Of a stretch of DNA of 64,000 nucleotides, positions 46,097 to 55,449 are shown piece by piece. The stretch is from Kordiimonas aquimaris. GTDB lineage: Bacteria; Pseudomonadota; Alphaproteobacteria; Sphingomonadales; Kordiimonadaceae. Where the stretch lies: assembly GCF_025574485.1 (NCBI RefSeq), contig NZ_JAOBPO010000001.1, positions 503,501 to 567,500 on the forward strand. Direction: 5' to 3'. The notes below the pieces were generated by a model, which was not told where the DNA came from, made no database searches, and saw nothing but the letters and a program-made list of their open reading frames with translations. Both the position numbers and the translations under genes were made by a program. Position 1 is the stretch's first letter; each line of letters begins with the position of its first letter.

Positions 46097-49000
46097 TTAA
46101 GTTGCTGGTATTGCAGCTCCTGCAACCCAAGGAGCTCCCGCTTCAATCAGTCGTGCTTCAAACGCTGGCAAAGTTGTGCCCAAGAGCGTGTTAAGGCGCG
46201 TGCGCACTGCTTCAAAGTCAGCTTCAGCATAGCCAAGCACATCACGGTGCGTTTTGGTTGGGCCATATGTCGAGCTACCTGTACCGGTCAGCACTTTGCC
46301 AAGGCGGCTTTGGATCGTTTGCGGTGTTGCGCCAAAGCCTGCATTTTGCGTCCTGTTGCCGCTTAATGCTTCGTCAATTGCATACACTTCCGTACGAATT
46401 GCTTGCCATTCGTCGTCAAGACTGCTTGGTGCAGTACGAGAGCGGGTAATTGCTGTTTTCAAGTTACCAAGGCGAGTATCTAGGCCGCGCAATGAAGAAA
46501 TTGCGGCACTAACGCTGCGTTGAAGCTTTGAGGTACGTTCCCAGAAGGCAACTGCATCCGCCGGGTCTGCGCCTTTGAGTGCACCGCTCGAAAGTGGTTT
46601 CACTTCAAAGTTATCAGGGCCAGCCATAACTGTAGTTACACCGCGCACACGCTTGGAAAGCGTTACAGAATACGTACCCGGTGCAGCAAGGAAGCCTTGT
46701 GGTTCATTGCCACCAGAAACAGCTTGCTGTGATGGGTAACGTAAATCCCACGCGGCTCTGTGGAAGCCTTTTTTAGTGCTGCCCTCAATGCGGCGAACCA
46801 CATTACCGTCTGTGTCACGAACCGTGAGCCAAACTTCAGGTGCTGTTTCACGACGTTCTGACTCGACAACATCAAACCCCGGGAATGGTGTATCCTTCCC
46901 GTCTTTAATCAATGGCTTTTCGCGGTCCTGACGTTCCTGACGCGCTGTTTTCAGATCATCTTTCAGGTAATATGTGAAGTTGGCACCAAACGGCGGGTTA
47001 GGTGCGCGGTATAAGTTGTGACCTTGTGATGCACCTTCGCTAAACCCAAGTGGGTGACGTTCCACGTACCACCAGGCTGTCCGGCCACCAAACAACAGTG
47101 CTTCGTTATTGAGTGTATCTTCATCCATGTTCCTGAGAGCCGAATAGTCATCAAGGATGAAAATACCGCGCCCAAAGCTACCAGCAACCAGATCATTTTC
47201 ACGGCGCTGGATCACAACATCGCGGTAAGAAATGGTTGGTGATCCGCCTGTAAGCTCAATCCATTTTTCGCCGGCATCAGGTGTGAAAAACACACCAAAT
47301 TCTGTTGCAAGGAAGAACAGGTTACGGTCCACATGATCCTGAACAATGCGCCATACCAGGTGTTTTTCAGGCAGGTCGCTGGTCATGGATTTCCATGTGC
47401 GGCCGCGGTTGGTACTTTTGAGCAAATATGGTTTGTAGTCGCCGTATTTGTGGTTGTCGAGTGCGACGTAAACAGTATCTGCATCAAAAAGATCAGCGCG
47501 GATGTCGTTTACAAACGCGGTGTCCGGTACGCCCGGCATGTCACCTACTTCAACTTTGCGCCAAGTTGCGCCGCCGTCTGCCGTGATTTGTACAAGGCCG
47601 TCATCGGTTCCTACATACAGGATATTTTCATCAAGTGGCGACTCGCCTACGGACGTAATGCTGTTGTAGTTGGACATAGCGAGCAGGTCCCAGCCTGCTT
47701 CCCATGACCATTGACGCCCCATAACAGGCAGCTTCATCCGGTCTTGGTTGCGTGTTAGGTCTGGTGAGATAGCTGTCCAGCTATCGCCGCGGTCGTCAGA
47801 ACGCCACAGGCGCTGCGATGCATGGTAGATACGTTTAGGGTCGTGACGGCTAACGTATATAGGCGCATCCCAGTTAAACCGCTCTGCAGGCTCCCCCGGT
47901 TTTGGCTGAGGCTGAATATGCACAACCTCACCGTTAGTGCGGTCAGCTCTTACCAAGTTACCTTGTTGCCAGTGCGAATAAATAATGTCCGGGTTACCGG
48001 GTTCTGTTGCTGGTTGGTGACCATCAGCAAATAGCGTGATGAACCAATCTGAGTTTTGAATCCCGTGCCTGTTATTTGTCCGTGAAGGTGCGCCTTGCGT
48101 GGAGTTATCCTGCGTACCACCGTAAATGTAATAAAACGGCGCAGCGTCATCGACGGCTACTTTATAGAACTGTGTAATCGGCAGATTTGAAATATAACGC
48201 CAGCTAGCTTCGCCGTCGTGGCTTTCATATATACCACCATCGGAACCAACCATTATATAATCAGGGTCAGTGGGGTGAAATGCAATCGCATGATCGTCCA
48301 CATGCTTGTATTCTTGCTTAAGAACACGCCATGTAGCCCCGCCGTCGTCCGACACTTGTGTGCGGTTGTTTGCAAGGTAAATCTGGTCAAACTTATGTGG
48401 GTTAGCGAACAGTTCCTGATAATAATGTGGTCCTGTACCACCTGATATCATATCAGACATTTTGGTCCAGCTAGCACCGCGATCGCTACTACGCCACACA
48501 CCGCCCGTGCGTTGATCAAGTTCGATTGCCGCATATAAAACATCAGGGTTTTGCGGTGAAATTGCCATACCGGTTTTACCGAGGTTTCCTTTAGGCAGGC
48601 CAGTTGTCAGTTTGGTCCATGTTTCACCGCCATCATCTGACATGTGAAGGCCGCTTTCAGGGCCAGCACCAACATAGGCTGCAACTGTGCGCTGGCGCTG
48701 CCATGTTGCTGCGTATAAGCGGTCAGGGTTGCGCGGATCGATAATCATATCGGTCACGCCTGTCCATTCATCAGCAGACAGTTTGTTTTCCCACGTTTTA
48801 CCGCCATCGGTAGACTTGAACACGCCGCGCTCGCCGCCGCTTGACCACAATGGTCCTTGAGACGCTACCCAGATTGTGTTTGGGTCTTCAGGGTGCACGA
48901 TAATTTCAGAGATATGTTCGGACTTTGATAGGCCCATGTTTGTCCATGTTTTACCGCCATCCGGTGAACGATAAACACCATCACCGAAACTGATGTGGCG

Positions 49001-49351
49001 ACCGCCGTCGTTCTCACCTGTACCTACCCATATGACATTTTTGTTCGATGGGTCGATAGTAACAGTGCCGATGGAATATACGCTTTCGCCGTCGAACAGA
49101 GGCGTCCATGTTGTTCCTGCATTTTCTGTTTTCCAGACGCCACCGGACGCAACACCAACATACCATGTGGCCGGATCTGTCTGGTCAATCTCGATGTCGG
49201 CAATGCGGCCAGACATGAAAGAGGGTCCAATATTTCTAAGCGCCATACCTTTGAAGGTGTCGCTTGTCATTAAATCTTTGTCGTCCGAGGACTGCGCATA
49301 TGTAGCCTGCGACACCATAAGTGCTGCGCCCAAAATGGCCGTGAATTTCAT
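46097..49351 (-). CDS. exported sortilin-like BNR beta-propeller protein
   Basis: A 1084-residue exported protein from the ATG at 49351 (AAAGGAAG upstream; signal peptide ends at TYAQ). An in-frame ATG at 49423 would precede the signal peptide and is less likely. Two large propellers are built from BNR/Asp-box repeats such as DGGKTW, DDGGETW, SDRGASW, DDGGATW, SDDRGDSW, DGGATW and TNRGRTW. A C-terminal beta and helical part begins near residue 720. Relatives are VPS10/sortilin-type or glycosyl-hydrolase-annotated proteins, often near peptidases; catalytic function is unproven. Divergent from the M14 gene. Confidence 0.88.
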   Translation of the reverse strand: MKFTAILGAALMVSQATYAQSSDDKDLMTSDTFKGMALRNIGPSFMSGRIADIEIDQTDPATWYVGVASGGVWKTENAGTTWTPLFDGESVYSIGTVTIDPSNKNVIWVGTGENDGGRHISFGDGVYRSPDGGKTWTNMGLSKSEHISEIIVHPEDPNTIWVASQGPLWSSGGERGVFKSTDGGKTWENKLSADEWTGVTDMIIDPRNPDRLYAATWQRQRTVAAYVGAGPESGLHMSDDGGETWTKLTTGLPKGNLGKTGMAISPQNPDVLYAAIELDQRTGGVWRSSDRGASWTKMSDMISGGTGPHYYQELFANPHKFDQIYLANNRTQVSDDGGATWRVLKQEYKHVDDHAIAFHPTDPDYIMVGSDGGIYESHDGEASWRYISNLPITQFYKVAVDDAAPFYYIYGGTQDNSTQGAPSRTNNRHGIQNSDWFITLFADGHQPATEPGNPDIIYSHWQQGNLVRADRTNGEVVHIQPQPKPGEPAERFNWDAPIYVSRHDPKRIYHASQRLWRSDDRGDSWTAISPDLTRNQDRMKLPVMGRQWSWEAGWDLLAMSNYNSITSVGESPLDENILYVGTDDGLVQITADGGATWRKVEVGDMPGVPDTAFVNDIRADLFDADTVYVALDNHKYGDYKPYLLKSTNRGRTWKSMTSDLPEKHLVWRIVQDHVDRNLFFLATEFGVFFTPDAGEKWIELTGGSPTISYRDVVIQRRENDLVAGSFGRGIFILDDYSALRNMDEDTLNNEALLFGGRTAWWYVERHPLGFSEGASQGHNLYRAPNPPFGANFTYYLKDDLKTARQERQDREKPLIKDGKDTPFPGFDVVESERRETAPEVWLTVRDTDGNVVRRIEGSTKKGFHRAAWDLRYPSQQAVSGGNEPQGFLAAPGTYSVTLSKRVRGVTTVMAGPDNFEVKPLSSGALKGADPADAVAFWERTSKLQRSVSAAISSLRGLDTRLGNLKTAITRSRTAPSSLDDEWQAIRTEVYAIDEALSGNRTQNAGFGATPQTIQSRLGKVLTGTGSSTYGPTKTHRDVLGYAEADFEAVRTRLNTLLGTTLPAFEARLIEAGAPWVAGAAIPAT

Positions 49352-49422
49352 CGTTCGCTTCCTTTGTCTAAACGTCAAATTATCAGGGGTTTTGGTCACA
49401 TGATCATCTATACTTGCCATCA

Positions 49423-49458
49423 AAACGTTCAGCCAAACGTTTCATTAAACGATAGAAA
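49423..49458. repeat. three direct AAACG repeats with 12-bp spacing
   Basis: AAACGTTCAGCC, AAACGTTTCATT and AAACGATAGAAA follow one another exactly, so AAACG recurs at 49423, 49435 and 49447. The array lies in the divergent promoter region, 72 bases before the BNR start. It contains the palindrome AAACGTTT at 49435-49442. A tandem operator is plausible. Confidence 0.45.
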
Positions 49459-49644
49459 ATAAAGATTATTGTACGCTCCCCCATATCAAGCCTGATTAGC
49501 TTTGCACAATCACTGTTTGCTGACAACAATTCTTGGAAAATGAAGGCTATAATATGAGCGAAGGCATACTATGGTTTAGATTCAAGCTTTTCACGGGCCT
49601 GCCTTTCCTCTACGTTTGATGAAATCAAAAGAGGGAGGGGTCTT

Positions 49645-52461
49645 ATGAGTTATAAAATGAAACTGCGTATGCTGGCAGGTGCATCTTTACTGGTCAGTAG
49701 TTTATCGATGCAAATGGTATTTGCCGATGAGAGCACGATGCCAGCATCTGTTGGTGGATTACCGGTTGATAAAGTATCAAGCGAGGCAATTCGCGCGGCA
49801 ACCACTGAAGAACGGTTTATGAATGATTGGGTGTCTGTTATCCCTGATCATCCCACTATACCCAGTCCGCGGGATTTCTTGGGTCATATTGCAGGTGCAC
49901 CTGGCGAGATGACTAATGTCGCCGAAATTCACGCCTATATGCGCGCCATCGCTGATGCAACAGACCGCGCCGAGATTGTTAGCCTTGGTCAGACGGCTGA
50001 AGGTCGCGAGATGATCGCGATCATTATTGCTGACCCTGAAACGCTTACTAACCTTGATGATTATAAAGCACGGCTGAATGCGCTCGCTGATCCGCGGGGT
50101 ATGAGCGATGCAGATGCTGAAGCAACTATCGATGCCGCGAAACCAATATATTGGATTACGGCTGGTTTGCACTCTACGGAATACGGCCCACCTGAAACGG
50201 CGCTTGAAATTGCATACCGGGTGGCGGCAGAAGACCGCGAATTGTTTAAAGATATTCGCAGCAACGTCATTACGATGATTACGCCTGTATTTGAGGTGGA
50301 TGGTCGCAACCGTTCAACAGAATGGTTTCTCAAGCATAATAAAGGCCGCACAGACTATTATGACCGGCCACCGAGTGGTCCGCCTTTCTGGGGTAAATAT
50401 ACATTCCATGACAATAACCGGGATGGTATTGGTTTGACGCAGCCCATGACCAAAAACTTCTTGCGCGGGTTCAATGAATACAAGCCAACCTTGTCGCTCG
50501 ATCTGCATGAAAGTGTGCCGTATTTGTATGTGGCAACAGGTACTGGCCCGTATAACCCGGGCGTTAGTGCAACAACAGTTACGGAGTGGGCATCTATTGC
50601 CAACTATGAAGTTAACCGCCTGACAACAATGGGCATGCCCGGTGTGTGGACATGGGGGTTCTACACAGGTTGGTGGCCCGGATATATGCTTTGGGTGACC
50701 AACAATCGTAACTCAAACGGTCGTTTCTATGAGACGTTTGGTAATGGTGGTTCAGAGACAATGCTGCGCGATCTCGGCGACAGTCGGTTTGCCGGGGATA
50801 AAACTACAGATAAAACATGGTATCGCCCAAGCCCGCCGTCCGAAGAAACACTTTGGTCCATGCGCAACAATGTGAACTTTATGTCGAGCGGTGTATACGC
50901 ATCTCTTGAGTATGCATCTAAAAATGCGCAGCAACTGGTTGCCGGTTTTTATAGTAAATCGAAAGCATCAATTGCTGAAGGTGCTTCGGGTGATGTGAAG
51001 GCTATCCTTATTCCCAACGATCAACGTGATAGCGGCGCAGCGCGTGAACTTATCGACCTTGTTATGGAACAGGGCATAGAGGTTAGTATCGCGGGTGCTG
51101 ACGGTGAGTTTGGTGATGTTGAAATTGAGCGAGGTGATGCCTTGATCAAGCTCAACCAGCCTTACGGGCCGTTTGCTAAAGCCTTATTTGAAGAGCAGGA
51201 ATTTCCTGAAGATGTTGATGTGCCACCATACGACGATGTTGCATGGACGCTGGGTTTAATGCGCGGTGTTGATGTCGAGTTTGTGGAAGACGTTGATGTG
51301 CTGGAATTGAAGTCAAGTAAAGCAGATAGCGGTGCCGCGTTTTATGAAGCGGAAGACTTGCCTGGACGCTCCAGATATTATGCTGTAGCACACAGAGGTC
51401 AAGAAGGCCTCGGTGAGCTCCGCTTTGCTTTAGCAAGTGCGACAATGCATGCCGCGAAGGCTGAAGTGAAGTCAGGCAGAAATATCTTCCCTGCGGGCAG
51501 TATCTTTATTGATGCTTCAACCGTTGATAAGGATGCGCTGGAACGTGTCGTGGAAAACACACTTCTTGATGTTGTTGGTTTGAACAGCTTGCCAAAAGGC
51601 GAAATGATTGAGCTGGATGTGCCGCGCATCGGTTTATTGCATAGCTGGATTTCAACACAGGATCCAGGTTGGGTCCGTTACACATTTGATCAATCACAGG
51701 TGCCGTACAGCATCATTGAAAAAGCTGAACTTAAAGCAGGCAATTTGCTGGCCAAATATGATGTGATTGTTGCACCAAGCTTTGGTAGACGCGGTAGCTT
51801 AAAGGCGCTTGTGAACGGTGTGGATAAAAAATGGTCACCGCTAGCATATGAAACAACACCTGAAACGCCAAGCCATGGCCGTATTGTTAGCTCACCGGAT
51901 GTTACTGGCGGGTTTGGCTTTGACGGTATGGCTGCGCTTCAATCGTTTATCAGTGAAGGAGGGACTTTCATTGGCCTTGCTTCAGGCGGTAGTTTGGTTG
52001 CCGAAAGCGGGATCACATCTGATGTAAGCATGAACCGCCCGCGTGTTAATACGCCGGGTTCGTTTGTACGTCTGCAAATCAACGATACTACGTCACCGCT
52101 TACATTCGGGTACGACGAAATTTCGTATGCATTCCGTGGTAACACACCGTTTTATAGTGTCGGTAAAGATGACCGCGACCTCATGGTGGCACAGTTTGGT
52201 AGCAAGAAAGCTAGTGTGCGTCCGTGGAAGCGTGGGGAATCTGACGGTGATAAGAAGAAGAGCAAAAGTGGCCCGCTTATTCTTTCCGGTGGAGTATTAA
52301 GCGGCAAGAAACAGCTTAACGGTGCACCGGCCATTATCGAAACGACTGTCGGTGAAGGTCAGGCTATTCTGTTTGGCTGGAACCCTTTGCACCGGCACCT
52401 TAATCACCATGACCATGCATTTGTTTATAATGCGTTGATGTTCTGGAATGATTTGAAATAA
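49645..52461 (+). CDS. exported M14-family zinc carboxypeptidase
   Basis: A 938-residue exported metallopeptidase (signal peptide 1-27, cut after FA). The zinc site is HSTE (His176, Glu179) plus His288 in SLDLHES, the HxxE...H pattern of M14. The catalytic domain covers about residues 85-430. The remainder is a large C-terminal region with a class I glutamine-amidotransferase-like feel near 715-800 (SFISEGGTFIGLASGG) and FGWNPLHRHLNHHDHAF at the end. The ribosome site is GGGAGGGG. It ends with a strong terminator and probably digests peptides in the periplasm. Confidence 0.92.
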   Translation: MSYKMKLRMLAGASLLVSSLSMQMVFADESTMPASVGGLPVDKVSSEAIRAATTEERFMNDWVSVIPDHPTIPSPRDFLGHIAGAPGEMTNVAEIHAYMRAIADATDRAEIVSLGQTAEGREMIAIIIADPETLTNLDDYKARLNALADPRGMSDADAEATIDAAKPIYWITAGLHSTEYGPPETALEIAYRVAAEDRELFKDIRSNVITMITPVFEVDGRNRSTEWFLKHNKGRTDYYDRPPSGPPFWGKYTFHDNNRDGIGLTQPMTKNFLRGFNEYKPTLSLDLHESVPYLYVATGTGPYNPGVSATTVTEWASIANYEVNRLTTMGMPGVWTWGFYTGWWPGYMLWVTNNRNSNGRFYETFGNGGSETMLRDLGDSRFAGDKTTDKTWYRPSPPSEETLWSMRNNVNFMSSGVYASLEYASKNAQQLVAGFYSKSKASIAEGASGDVKAILIPNDQRDSGAARELIDLVMEQGIEVSIAGADGEFGDVEIERGDALIKLNQPYGPFAKALFEEQEFPEDVDVPPYDDVAWTLGLMRGVDVEFVEDVDVLELKSSKADSGAAFYEAEDLPGRSRYYAVAHRGQEGLGELRFALASATMHAAKAEVKSGRNIFPAGSIFIDASTVDKDALERVVENTLLDVVGLNSLPKGEMIELDVPRIGLLHSWISTQDPGWVRYTFDQSQVPYSIIEKAELKAGNLLAKYDVIVAPSFGRRGSLKALVNGVDKKWSPLAYETTPETPSHGRIVSSPDVTGGFGFDGMAALQSFISEGGTFIGLASGGSLVAESGITSDVSMNRPRVNTPGSFVRLQINDTTSPLTFGYDEISYAFRGNTPFYSVGKDDRDLMVAQFGSKKASVRPWKRGESDGDKKKSKSGPLILSGGVLSGKKQLNGAPAIIETTVGEGQAILFGWNPLHRHLNHHDHAFVYNALMFWNDLK

Positions 52462-52466
52462 TGCTG

Positions 52467-52494
52467 AAAAGGGTCGCTGCGGCGACCCTTTTTT
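52467..52494 (+). terminator. rho-independent terminator of the M14 gene
   Basis: AAAAGGGTCGC, loop TGCG, then GCGACCCTTTTTT. Seven G+C-rich pairs extend into A-T pairs; it starts five bases after the stop. Confidence 0.93.
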
Positions 52495-52582
52495 CTGCGT
52501 GTGATTTTTAATCAACGATGCTTGCCAGTTGCTTCTGTCACCCTAGTTCACATCTTAATTAATTACGTAAGGGGAGCACGGA

Positions 52583-53263
52583 ATGGAATATGATGACGTT
52601 ATCATGGGGCGGCGCAGTACGCGTGGTTTCTTGAAAAAGCCAGTACCTAAAGACGTCATCAAAGAGGTGATTGGCCTCGCCATGAGAGCACCATCTTCCT
52701 TTAATACTCAGCCTTGGAACATGACGGTAGTAACCGGCGATGCGCTTGATGAAATCCGCAAGGGTAATGTAGAGCGGAATGTTGGCGGCGTGCCTCATTC
52801 ACGCGAAATACGTGTTCGTCATTCATATGACGACGGCGATCATCGCACACGGCAGATTGAAGTTGCCAAACAATTGTTCGGCGTGATGGGTATTGAACGG
52901 CACGACAAAGAAGGTCGGCATGACTGGGTGTTGCGCGGCTTTCGCCAATTTGATGCGCCTGTTTCGATCGTTATTACTTATGATCGTTCGGTTCACGGAG
53001 ATGATGTGGCGCCGTTTGATTGCGGTGGTCTGTCAAATGCCATTGTTAATGCAGCATGGTCACGCGGCCTTGGTTGTGTGATCAATAGTCAGGGTATTAT
53101 GCAAACGCCTGTCGTACGTGAGCATGCGAAAGTTGATGAAGATCAGGTCATTATGATCTGTATCGCCATGGGATATCCAGACGAAAGTTTTCCTGCAAAT
53201 GCAGTTGTAACAAACCGTAAGTCAATTGAAGATGCTGTTACATTTGTTGGTTTTGACGATTAA
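52583..53263 (+). CDS. nitroreductase family protein
   Basis: A 226-residue FMN-dependent nitroreductase. The N-terminal flavin motif is RRSTRGFLKKPV, followed by AMRAPSSFNTQPWNM, both typical. The C-terminal segment SRGLGCVINSQGIM contacts the cofactor in the dimer. It is cytosolic, with AGGGGAG as ribosome site. The substrate (nitro compound, quinone or flavin) cannot be told. It lies between terminators and the multidomain lipoprotein gene, 113 bases upstream of the latter. Confidence 0.92.
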   Translation: MEYDDVIMGRRSTRGFLKKPVPKDVIKEVIGLAMRAPSSFNTQPWNMTVVTGDALDEIRKGNVERNVGGVPHSREIRVRHSYDDGDHRTRQIEVAKQLFGVMGIERHDKEGRHDWVLRGFRQFDAPVSIVITYDRSVHGDDVAPFDCGGLSNAIVNAAWSRGLGCVINSQGIMQTPVVREHAKVDEDQVIMICIAMGYPDESFPANAVVTNRKSIEDAVTFVGFDD

Positions 53264-53376
53264 GAATTTTTGCGCTTACGCTTAATTGAGAGCATCTTTT
53301 TGATAATATTGTCACTTGCGTGTACACAAGATGAAAACTAGGGTTTGCTATATATAAAGTTTAAAGGAAATAGGTC

Positions 53377-55422
53377 ATGCGGTTATTGGCGGTAATGTTG
53401 GCGGCGACACTGGCCGCGTGTAGTAGTGAAACGAACACGGATCAGCAAACAAGCGCAGATGCACAATCTTCAATTGAGGATAGTGCGGCTCAACAGGTTG
53501 CCTATGATACCTCGAGCATTAACCCTAATGACTATGTCGATAATTTTACGTTGCTGGACCATAAAGGTCGCTCGCATGAGCTGTATTATTATAGTGATGC
53601 GCCAGCGATTGTTCTCATGATTCAGGGAAATGGTTGCCCGATCGTGCGCAATGCATGGTCAGATTATCAAGCTGTGCGCGACCAGTTTTTGGGCCAGGGT
53701 GTTCAGTTTTATATGTTGAATGCAAATCGTCAGGATAGCCGCGCCAAGCTTAACGGCGAAGCAGAAGACTTTGGCTATGATATGCCGATCTTGAAAGATG
53801 AAACACAGCTTGTTGCCGAAGCGCTCGGTGTTAAGCGAACAGCTGAGGTGTTGGTTATCTCGCCAGATGATTGGAGCATCGTTTACCGCGGGCCTGTTAA
53901 TGACCGTATTGGATACGGTCAACAGCGCAGTACTGCCGGAGAGAATTATCTTGCAGATGCATTATCAGCAACGCTTGCCGGTGAGGCAGTTGAGAAACGT
54001 ATTCGTGCCTCAAAAGGCTGTATCGTTAACCTGCCGGAGGCGGCGAAGCGTGCTGAGCATGCACAGATTAGTTATAGTGAAACGATCGCCCCGATGCTTG
54101 CTGAAAACTGCGCAAGCTGTCATGAAGAAGGTGGTATTGGCCCCTGGGCTATGACGGACTATAGCATGATCGAAGGTTTTGCGCCGATGATCCGAGAGGT
54201 TGTTCGCACAAAACGGATGCCGCCGTGGTCCGCAGACCCTCATATTGGTAAATTCTCTAATGGTCGTGGTTTAACCACTGAAGAAAAACGAACACTAGTG
54301 CACTGGATCGAGGCTGGAGCGCCACGCGGTGAAGGCTCTGATCCGCTTGCGGAGCGACAAACTGCGGCAACAGAATGGCCGCTTGGCGAGCCGGATCTGA
54401 TTATTGAAGCACCAGGTTTCGATGTGCCGCGTTCAGGTGTTGTGGATTACCAGTTTCCGACAGTTCTAAACCCGCTTGATAAAGATGTTTGGGTGCGTGC
54501 AGTTACTGTTGTTCCGGGCGACAAAACAGTTGTGCATCATGCGCTTGTGGGGTCATCCGAAGAGGTTACCAAGCCTGGTGAGGGTAACTATGACGATGTT
54601 TTTGATAACTATCTGATTGGCTTTGTACCAGGTGCGGAGAGTTATATTTATCCGGAAGGTACGGGTGTTGAAGTGAAGGCTGGCGGCGAGTTTCGCTTCC
54701 AGATGCACTATACGCCTTCTGGCCGAGAAACAACGGATCGAACAAAGTTAGGTTTGTATTTCTACAAAGATGCGCCGGATTATAAGCTGCGCCAACAAGT
54801 TGCACTTAATCCACGCCTTGGTATTCCAGCGAATGAGGCGTCGCATTATGAGCAAGCATATTTTGAGTTTGATAACCCTGCAACTATCTACATGCTTTTC
54901 CCGCATGCACACTTTAGGGGTACAGCCTCACAATTTGATGTGGAATATCCTGATGGCAGGTCTGAAACCATATTGTCTGTGCCGAAGTATGATTTTAACT
55001 GGCAGCATACATATAGCCTTGAAGAGCCGCTCGAAGTGCCTGCCGGAGCGCGCCTGATTCACCGTACAGCTTATGATAATACTGGCAGAAACCTAGCCAA
55101 CCCTGATCCTGATAGAGTTGTGCCGTGGGGCCTGCAGTCAAGTGATGAAATGCTTTATGGTAGCTTTATGTTCCGCTGGACAGAAGAGACGGCTGATAAT
55201 CCTGTTCATGATCCGTTGCAGTTTGGCGTGCGGCAGTTCTATGGGTTTGCAGACAAAGATATGGACGGTAAGCTGGCTCGGTCCGAGATGAGCGGTGGCC
55301 TTGCAAAGTCTTGGGATGCCGGGCGATTAAAGAATGTTGACAGAGACGGTGACGGCGCACTTTCTTTCGCTGAATTTTACGGTATGCGCCGCGCTCAGAT
55401 GCAACGCCAACAATCGCGTTAA
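53377..55422 (+). CDS. lipoprotein: redoxin + cytochrome c + PHM/DBM-like copper monooxygenase + EF-hands
   Basis: A 681-residue lipoprotein (lipobox LAAC, Cys15). Residues 45-200 form a thioredoxin/peroxiredoxin-like domain with a single Cys87 (GNGCPIV). Residues 235-320 are a cytochrome c-like domain with haem motif CASCH (245-249) and a downstream RMPPW. Residues 335-605 match the dicopper monooxygenase fold of peptidylglycine and dopamine hydroxylases, with all expected ligands in order: His387-His388, His444 (FQMHYT), His510 and His512 (FPHAHFRG), and Met592 (DEMLYGSF). Two EF-hands follow (DKDMDGKLARSE 627-638, DRDGDGALSFAE 655-666). The substrate is unknown; the haem may feed electrons to copper (inference). 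The cyclase gene follows after 27 bases. Confidence 0.88.
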   Translation: MRLLAVMLAATLAACSSETNTDQQTSADAQSSIEDSAAQQVAYDTSSINPNDYVDNFTLLDHKGRSHELYYYSDAPAIVLMIQGNGCPIVRNAWSDYQAVRDQFLGQGVQFYMLNANRQDSRAKLNGEAEDFGYDMPILKDETQLVAEALGVKRTAEVLVISPDDWSIVYRGPVNDRIGYGQQRSTAGENYLADALSATLAGEAVEKRIRASKGCIVNLPEAAKRAEHAQISYSETIAPMLAENCASCHEEGGIGPWAMTDYSMIEGFAPMIREVVRTKRMPPWSADPHIGKFSNGRGLTTEEKRTLVHWIEAGAPRGEGSDPLAERQTAATEWPLGEPDLIIEAPGFDVPRSGVVDYQFPTVLNPLDKDVWVRAVTVVPGDKTVVHHALVGSSEEVTKPGEGNYDDVFDNYLIGFVPGAESYIYPEGTGVEVKAGGEFRFQMHYTPSGRETTDRTKLGLYFYKDAPDYKLRQQVALNPRLGIPANEASHYEQAYFEFDNPATIYMLFPHAHFRGTASQFDVEYPDGRSETILSVPKYDFNWQHTYSLEEPLEVPAGARLIHRTAYDNTGRNLANPDPDRVVPWGLQSSDEMLYGSFMFRWTEETADNPVHDPLQFGVRQFYGFADKDMDGKLARSEMSGGLAKSWDAGRLKNVDRDGDGALSFAEFYGMRRAQMQRQQSR

Positions 55423-55449
55423 AGCAAACAACATATAGGAGTGCCGACC

